The notes beneath the pieces were generated by a model, which had not been told where the DNA came from, ran no database searches, and worked only from the letters and a program-made list of their open reading frames with translations. Of a stretch of 64,000 nucleotides of DNA, positions 57,331 to 64,000 are shown piece after piece (position 1 is the first letter of the stretch; the number at the start of each line of letters is the position of its first letter). The position numbers were made by a program, and so were the translations under genes. The DNA is from Enoplosus armatus (taxonomy: Eukaryota; Chordata; Actinopteri; Centrarchiformes; Enoplosidae), in assembly GCF_043641665.1 (NCBI RefSeq), contig NC_092187.1:2481560-2545559 (forward strand). The letters are read 5' to 3'.

Positions 57331-60123
57331 ACTACAAAGTATGTCAACAAGATTGAGACCATCTTTGACGACAAGCGAGGGAGGAAGAGAGTAAAGAACC
57401 AGGGAGTTTCAGTTCGAGGTAACACACACACACACACACACTCACACACACTTCCATAGACTGTCACAGATGCCCATATGTCACCCACATCAACACTTCA
57501 ATAAGATTTAGCTGAGCCTCTTGGTGGAAATACCCAGCTCTTGATGGTACACACAAGGCCAGCTGCAAAGCGGCTGATTATGAAACAAAGGCCGACTGTC
57601 TGCTTTTGATTATGGCGTCTCAAGCCTTTTCCTCCCCTCTGCTTCTCCCTAATCTCTCCCTCCTCGAATTCATATCAACAGAGGAGACCAGCGGGACAGA
57701 GAGTGACCCTGAGGACAACACCAAAGGTATCGCCGTAGAGCTGAAATGTCTCTCATGTCCCTTTTATGTGAAGTCTGCTTTTCAGGTTACCGTTTAGAGG
57801 TACATAATCTTGTATGGAGTACGGAATCAGTATTCATTCTCATCAAAAACTGTCATAAGCATCTCTGAAGAATTGATTAGCTCCAGGGAAGTTATTATCG
57901 CTCTTCTATCGTATGGTTGGTTAATGCCAGCCATGTTACATATGTCTGTTCAATCAAGCGACATACGCCCATAACGGGACCATAATGCACCTGATTATAC
58001 GTGACTGAGACAGAAAAGACTAGTGTGGAAACAATTAGTCATCTGAAAATGTGATTAATTGTTGAAGTCAATAATCAATCAATGTCAAGCTCTCGCTGGT
58101 TTCAGATTATTTTACGTGTGGACCTGCTGTGTTCCTTTGTTTTCTAAAATTGCAAATTTGGGTTTTAGACTGCTGGTCAGACCAAAAAAGCAATTGCAAG
58201 ACGTTGACTTGACAGTTTCAGTTATTCGTTTTGATACTCTAAAGACTAAATAACTGATTAAAACAAAACTAGGAGTCCGCGGCCATGCTAACACCACTGA
58301 GGCTGTACGCCAGCGGTGCTTTGAGCAAAATGCTAAAGCTAGCATGCTAACATGCGCACAATGAAAATGATAACATGCTGATGCCTACTAGGAAGTATTT
58401 ACCATGCACTCCACCTTAGTTTAGCGTGTTAGCATGCTAACATTTGCAGCTGAGGCTGATGGGAATGACATTCGTTTTGCAGGTATTTGGCTACAAACCA
58501 GTACAACTTAACTGTGACTCATGAAGGCAGATTTTATGGAAATCCCTCCACTACACTGTTTGTCAAGATATATAAATCTGGACCAAAGTGGTCGACGTTG
58601 CCCTCCCTAAAGCCCTTGGCAACTGTGGCTTCTGTTCATCGTTCTCAATCAAATAAAACAAAGTCACATCCAAGCAGCTTCCTCTTTGTGTGTGTAATCA
58701 GGGTCAGCTTCACAATTACTATATATTGATATTTATAATGCCTGACATTGCTCTGGATGGAATATGTCTCAGGACAAGCATTGCCATGTCGTCTCATTGT
58801 GTGGTGTCCAGTAGGCTCCAGGAGATCAGTTTACATCCAGTCTACACTGAAACGCCGGCCAGGCTATCGCACCCTGGAGAGAGACCTGATCCAGCTGCAG
58901 CAGCAGCAGCTTTTCCAGATCTTCGTGGTGGTGTCACTGAGAAAAGGCTCCCCAGGAAACACCTACTCCCCTGAAATCACACAGCAGTTCCCCAAAATGG
59001 TTAGAAGGACACTTTAATACTGTAATTAACTGTAATTTGATCATGGTGCTGTAACTGAATGGTATTGTGTGTGATTGGGACAATTTCATGTCCAAAATAT
59101 AATCTTGTCCGGCAAAATTAAAGGAAGATGACTCTTATTTCACATGATGAGGAATCCTTTAAAGGGGACTTTCCCCAGGTGTACGTGAGTCCAGAGCTTT
59201 CAGGAACTGGTTTTTGTTGTCGTCGTGTTAAAATGTGGCCATTTTAAGAAAAGGTTTGTGTGTGAAAAGGCTGTAACTGGAGTCCCTCTGTTTCAGTTTG
59301 AGAAGTCATCCCGGCTCTCCAGAGAGGCTGAGGATCAGCTGAAGGTCATCCCCAAGTTCTGCTTCCCCGACTCACAGGACTGGAAGCCCTCCTCCCACAT
59401 GCCAAGGTCAGCACATTACTACAGTAATGTCTGAATAGCATGCTAAATGTATACAGAAGTGACCCAACATGTCCCGTGACACTGGCCTAATGGTAACATG
59501 ACACTGCATTCTTTTCCATCTTCCATTCATTTCCTGCATGTTATGGTATTTTCTTTTGTGGTCATTATACACAATTTACACGTGTTCTAACAAATGTTGT
59601 TTACATACAGTATTTAGTTTAGTGTTAGCACCGTAATCATCGGCTGTATTATGTTTAATACCCCCATTTCCTCTTTTCCTATTTACATCCTCGGCTTTCA
59701 GCTGTAACCAAAAGCTGCTGCTGCTGCAACAACTCAAATTCCCCACAGGGATAATTAAAGTTTCAACTGATCTAATTAAGTCTCTGAGTGCTAAGGGGCA
59801 TTGGGGGCATCCTTTGTTTTCTACTGGGTATGGTACATTGTTGTAATGTGGGTTGTGATCTCAACCTACACTGCCCCACTGTCTTTAAAACGCGTATATG
59901 TGGCAGTGTTTTTAGATATTGTTTTTGCGGGCGTTTTACAATTATGGTTACATGTTTTAAGGCGGTAAATAGTCGAGAAGTGATTTAAACAGCGTTGTGT
60001 TTACAGTGAAACCTTCTCCTTTGTCCTGACTGGAGAGGACGGCAGCCGCTGGTTTTGTTATTGCCGTAAGATCTTGGTGAGTGTGGATATATTAACAGTT
60101 GCATCTGAGTCATTGACTCGAGC

Positions 60124-60169
<46 letters not shown>

Positions 60170-63100
60170 TGACATGGCAGCCCGCCATGTGCTTACTCAA
60201 CATCTCTGAGGAGATGTGAATCAGTACATGTGAATCACAGACCATAAACCACTTCTGAATCAATGACAGAGAGTAAGAAGAATTCCATAATTTTCCCCCT
60301 TTCTTTTGCCTCACAAGGAGAGCTGCTTTTACATCTTCTTAAGACCCTTTTCAAACAAGCCTCGTCTATTTTCTTTGTGTTTATTTGTATTATTGTGAAC
60401 ACGCTGTATGGGTCTTGTTAAGCTCTATTTAACTACCTTTTTGTTGTGTTTATTCTATCTGTAGTGTAGACAGTAATGTTTTATGTTTTGTTTTGTCAGT
60501 AGATAAGCTCTGCTATCATAAACATGGATGGAGTTCGACTTTAGACTCTTGATTTGTTTTCTTTCCCTCTATCTACAAACACAATAAAAGGGGTAATAGG
60601 CTATTGATGTTCTGGCCGTGATTGTTCTCTGTTTAGTTAAGTGTTTTTTTTTTGTCATATATACCTCTGTTGTTACCTGCATTATGACATCTGAAACTAT
60701 ATGTGTCTTTAAGCCCAGTGGAAAAGGGAAGAGGCTTCCTGAGGTGCACTGTATTGTCAGCAAACTGGGCTGTTTCAACCTGTTTGCAAAGGTAAGGCAA
60801 CCATACAATGCGTCTGCTCTCTGGTTTCTCGCCGATAGAAGCCTTGATAGGAAGATAATAGAAAAGAATCCTGAGCAAATCCCTGGGTGTGTTTTTCAAA
60901 AATGGAATTGTATTGCATGTCGTTGTGTCCCACCCATTTTCCAGTTGGCCGAGAGAAATCTACAAACAGTAAGTGTGAATATGGCCAGGAAGAAATTTGC
61001 ATGCAGAGCTGCATCTTGCCTCTGTGTTATTGTTTAGACTTTTAATCACCGCTAGTTCCTTCAGGACACACGGTGAGTTGTCTGGGCTGTGTCTGTCCAG
61101 GTTTTGGAGGAGGTGGAGAGGCGCAGGGAGATTTCCCCAGCGCTGGTCTACCCTTTTATGCGTAGCGTGATGGAGGCCCCGTTTCCGGCCCCTGGACGCA
61201 CAGTCACCGTCAAGAGCTTCCTCCCTGGCTCTGGGAATGAGGTAACCCTGAAACCAAAAGAGGAAATGTTAATTGGTAGTTTTGTTCCTGCTAACCACTC
61301 CTTTCTGCAGACTCAGAATGACTCAGAATGGGAGGTTATCTGTGTAAACAATAGGGAGAGCTATTTCAGCTTTGAAGGGTTCATGTTGGGACAGCCGTCA
61401 ACAGTAAACAATTCAGTCATTACCATTTACAGACTTCAAATAAGCGAAGTAATGACCCTTCCAATAACAATTCTGAGGAGATGTTGCGAGATCACTATTT
61501 TCTCTTAAGATGCCAACTTAGGTTTTTGCTACTGGGCTTCTAAACTCCATCCTCCACCAGTCCTTTGTCTTGAGCAACGTTTATATACATACATCTACAG
61601 AGTCTGGTTTTCCTTAACATACAGGTTAACAATGTGGAACAACTACATTAAAACACCATATTTATACTCATCCTGACCCCATTGCCCTCTTGTCGCTTTG
61701 CCAGGTACTGACTTTGTGTCGACCAGTGGACTCCAGACTGGAGCACGTGGACTTCGACAGCCTGCTGCAGTGTCTCAGCGTCGGGAAACTCCTGCAGGTG
61801 TTTGCCTCCCTTCTGCTTGAGAGGAGGGTCATCTTTATCGCTGACAAACTCAGGTACTACTGTGCTAACACAACATACTGCAGGGCCACTTATCCATCGG
61901 CGTACATATAAGGATGATATACCGATTCAAAAATATTGAGGTAAGCTATTTTAAAAAAAACTTAGACTCCCCCTCGATGTGTGCCAGCTAGAGTTGATGC
62001 TTGATTACATCACACAGGCCCAGGGCCGTGTGTACCTTGGCCCCAATGCTAAGCTATGGCAGAGTCCCAATGGCAAGTCCAGTCATGTTTGTTTGTTTGC
62101 ACAGGCCAACAGTCACTCCACAGGGCCACAACAATAACCGGTCCTGACCCAGCCCAAGCTCCTAAACACGAGCAAATTCGTTTTTTCATTTAGCTGGACA
62201 TTTCTCAGTTGAATAATACAAATTCAAATTTGACAGTAACTAATGTGTATATACAACAAAGGTATATCAGACTTGAATTATGTAGAATGACAGCCTTGTA
62301 TACATAAAAATGGAGGCTATGAGAAAAGAATATCTGCCAACATATGTGCTGATACTGATAACGAGCAAATGTCAACCTCCCAACATATCAGCTAGGCTCT
62401 AGACAAAAGTACGTCAAAGTCATGTGGTCTAAAACTGACTAAGTTTGGTTATTAGAAATACAATTATCCAGCGGCTGGTTGGGTATTAAATGTTCAAAGG
62501 ATTTTGGAGAGGAAATTTAGAAGAGAAATTGGGTTTAAGTGATCAAAAATAGAAGGATTCAGAGTTTTGCTGAGGAGTACAATAACAGCTGTTCGAAAGA
62601 CACAACTTCTGAGAACAATGGTGATGGATGACGAGTCACTTTTTGAATCCAGAAGATAATCGGGTGATGAATGAATGAATAAGATGAGTGTGCTTTGGAG
62701 GGGGAAAAAAAAAGCGCTGAGCACAGATGAAAAGAGTTTTTTCTCCAGAAATTGACCAAGGAGGAAGTGGAGGGGGTATTTAGCAGCTTGTAGGCCACTG
62801 ACGGTAAAGGGACAAGGAGTGTCATCAGAGCTGGTAGTAATAAAACTGCCCCAAGAGTATTAGCATAGAACAGTTAACAGCGTCCTCATACAAGTACTGT
62901 TTGCTGGAAGCACTTACTGTTGGCCAGTTGTAAAATGTGGTGGAAAAGAATTACACTCGTGTGACCACACTAGTTTCAGGGAGCTGTGGTTGATTTCTTT
63001 GTCTCATGTGATCTGTGCAAGAACTGAATAGTGTTTCATCTTCTCTCTCCTCCCCTGGTCTCTGAAGTGTGTTGTCTCGGTGTGGCCACGCAGTGCTGGC

Positions 63101-63546
63101 GCTGCTGTACCCCTTCACCTGGCAGCATACCTTTGTGCCTGTGCTACCAGCCAGCATGCTGGACATTAGCTGCTCCCCCACCCCGTTTCTCATTGGGGTC
63201 CTGGCGCCCTGCCTGCCACAGCTGCTGGAGCTGCCCATCGAGGAGGTCGGTCAGACTTTCAGTTAAAATGTTTTAATCCTTGTTCAGTTTGCCGTGTTTC
63301 TGTGTAGTGGTTTTGGTGCCATCTTTTGGTTGTAAAGATGAGTCTAGAACCAGTGAGGGCTCCACAGTAGCTTAGCAGCTTCCACTGTGTGTGTGAGCAA
63401 CACCCTGAAGGGACTGTAGCTCAGGCTCAGCTCACCTTCTTGTTGCGAAATAATGAACTCTTGCAGTCAATAACTGTCATTCTTTCTCCCCACCGTCTCC
63501 CCAGGTGCTCATAGTGGATCTGTGTGCAGACAAGTTCGTAGTTCAG
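51075..63546 (+). CDS. dennd2c: DENN domain-containing protein 2C, 3' part beyond the window
   Basis: Rab guanine-nucleotide exchange factor of the DENND2 family (family activity toward Rab9). Exons in the window: 51075-52075, 54100-54224, 55947-56029, 56216-56374, 57340-57418, 57682-57726, 58812-58999, 59297-59406, 60007-60076, 60714-60791, 61101-61241, 61705-61853, 63068-63245, 63505-63546; 816 residues in one frame. The N-terminal half is low-complexity, with KISQWEGR near residue 47, then GNFYTSRGFWRKLE, PKPQRTFQYRG, KSFEYEDAAR and YSDDNIYEDI, all aligning with human DENND2C. The uDENN domain starts near TLERDLIQLQQQQLF. The cDENN domain contains YPFMRSVMEAPFPAPGRT, then CGHAVLALLYPFTWQHTF and SPTPFLIGVL. 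VLIVDLCADKF closes the visible part; the last cDENN piece and dDENN lie beyond base 64000. The ATG has A at -3 and two short uORFs upstream. Confidence 0.93.
51288..51491 (+). repeat. dennd2c: Tandem 102-bp repeat encoding two 34-residue units in dennd2c
   Basis: Units 51288-51389 and 51390-51491. Both encode SRSLSGDVLGNGCSNEG followed by a variable residue, RGG, another variable residue and HAKA; 27 of 34 residues are identical. The repeat is in frame and lies in the low-complexity N-terminal region, outside the DENN module. Confidence 0.9.
52720..52855. repeat. Dispersed teleost repeat end ('CCTAATAAACTGGC' type)
   Basis: Contains CAGCTAGCTGTACCTAATAA and CTGGCAACTGAGTGTATA, preceded by AATAATAGAAACATTATACA, a combination I recognise as frequently repeated in teleosts. 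It is probably one end of a non-autonomous element. Lies in a dennd2c intron. Confidence 0.6.
54880..55010. repeat. Dispersed repeat with tRNA B-box-like block
   Basis: TTTTTATGCCTTTTTATTGT precedes GACATGCAATAAAGG and AGCCGGACTCAAACCAGGGA. On the minus strand the last block reads GGTTTGAGTCC, like a tRNA B box (GGTTCGANNCC). This combination is common in teleost repeats. No matching A box is visible nearby. Confidence 0.5.
55310..55520. repeat. Dispersed teleost repeat ('TTAATCG' / 'GGGCTTTG' type)
   Basis: GGTGCAACGATCAGTTAATT, then ATTTAATCGTAATTAATAAT and CACCTTGGGCTTTGCAAAAT, in the order I associate with a widespread teleost element. A probable degenerate relative lies at about 58020-58255. 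Class unknown to me. Confidence 0.55.
55555..55625. repeat. Dispersed repeat fragment ('TTTGTCACATGCAATCATCG')
   Basis: CAATCAATCAATTTATTTGT is followed by CACATGCAATCATCGAAGAT and CACAGCGAAATGTGTATATA. This is a fragment of a common teleost repeat adjoining an (AT)n run. Confidence 0.5.
57272..57324. repeat. dennd2c: (GT)n microsatellite close to a dennd2c acceptor
   Basis: About 26 GT units end 15 nt before the acceptor ACTACAAAG of the exon at 57340, leaving only a short pyrimidine stretch (TTTTCT). Its length may affect splicing of this exon. Confidence 0.9.
58020..58255. repeat. Degenerate dispersed repeat in a dennd2c intron
   Basis: ATTAATTGTTGAAGTCAATA at one end and TTCGTTTTGATACTCTAAAG at the other enclose a TTTCAGATTATTTTACGTGT stretch, matching the style of the repeat at 55310. 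No ORF. Confidence 0.35.
58270..58620. repeat. Dispersed teleost repeat ('GCTAGCATGCTAAC' type)
   Basis: GCTAAAGCTAGCATGCTAAC, GTTAGCATGCTAACATTTGC, AGCTGAGGCTGATGGGAATG, CAGGTATTTGGCTACAAACC and TCTGGACCAAAGTGGTCGAC occur in the order of a very common teleost repeat. It lies in a dennd2c intron before the exon at 58812. Confidence 0.75.
60125..60162. repeat. (GT)n microsatellite in a dennd2c intron
   Basis: About 19 GT units followed by GAGAGA, in the intron after the exon ending 60076. Confidence 0.95.
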
Positions 63547-64000
63547 GTGTGTACACATAGCAGCGCATAATGGGAATGATGGGTGTGGTCCCAGTGGGGG
63601 AAAAAGGGCTTTGCCCACACTTGTCTCTTGTTTGCATGTAGAATGTTTTGAGGGCGACAGAGAGAAAATGATGTTACACCCTCAAGCACACAGAAGAGGT
63701 GAAACTATGCAGGATGTAAGCCCAGGGCAGAATCCTGTCATGATGCAAACACATGGCAGATTCAGAGCTGCAGGTTTGTCAGTCAACAGTAATTACTCGG
63801 CCCATTCAATTGATGATACACTTGTTTGTTTAGTTTTGTTTGTATTACGTCTGTCTTAATTTGTCTGGGTTCCTGTTTGACATTTAATTCAGCGAGCTTA
63901 ATCTTTGTTCAGTCCCTTTCTCTATTAGCTACGAGCTAATGGGACAAGCAGTGTTGACTTGCCACTCCAGCAACAGATGTCTGTTATACAGAGCTTTAAT

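Overview
This window looks like a compact vertebrate nuclear genome, most likely a spiny-rayed teleost fish. The evidence is short introns with GT...AG boundaries, coding exons that align with well-known vertebrate proteins, CA/GT microsatellites, and many repeat types that I recognise as common in teleosts, including a full-length Tc1 transposon. There are no prokaryotic, CRISPR or phage-like features.

Layout, left to right. (1) 1-191, minus: the first coding exon of a class A amine GPCR, probably htr6, running off the left edge. (2) 2518-4334, minus: micos10 (Mic10, a cristae-junction protein). (3) 5731-8004, minus: sike1 in five coding exons. (4) 9.4-27.3 kb, plus: csde1 (UNR), an RNA-binding protein with many cold-shock domains. 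It has alternative 5' exons, two candidate microexons, one GC-AG intron, and an intact Tc1-family transposon inside an intron. (5) 28278-29800, minus: an N-terminal RASSF gene of the RASSF7/8 type, tail-to-tail with csde1. (6) 33185-44735, plus: ampd1 (muscle AMP deaminase), including a 12-nt microexon matching the alternatively spliced human mini-exon. (7) 47.5 kb to beyond the right edge, plus: dennd2c, a Rab GEF, complete except for its 3' exons.

The gene order joins two blocks that are separate on human chromosome 1: HTR6/MICOS10 (1p36) and SIKE1-CSDE1-AMPD1-DENND2C (1p13). NRAS lies between CSDE1 and AMPD1 in human, but I found no NRAS exon there; the RASSF gene occupies the place. NBL1, between MICOS10 and HTR6 in human, is also not seen. 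The genes do not form a pathway. They share neighbourhood only: mitochondrial architecture, innate immune signalling (sike1), translational control (csde1), purine metabolism in muscle (ampd1) and membrane traffic (dennd2c).

Exon boundaries were read by eye from splice signals, reading-frame continuity and remembered human protein sequences. For csde1, ampd1, sike1, micos10 and dennd2c the exon lengths sum to an unbroken frame. Transcription start sites, UTR exons and regulatory motifs are less certain.
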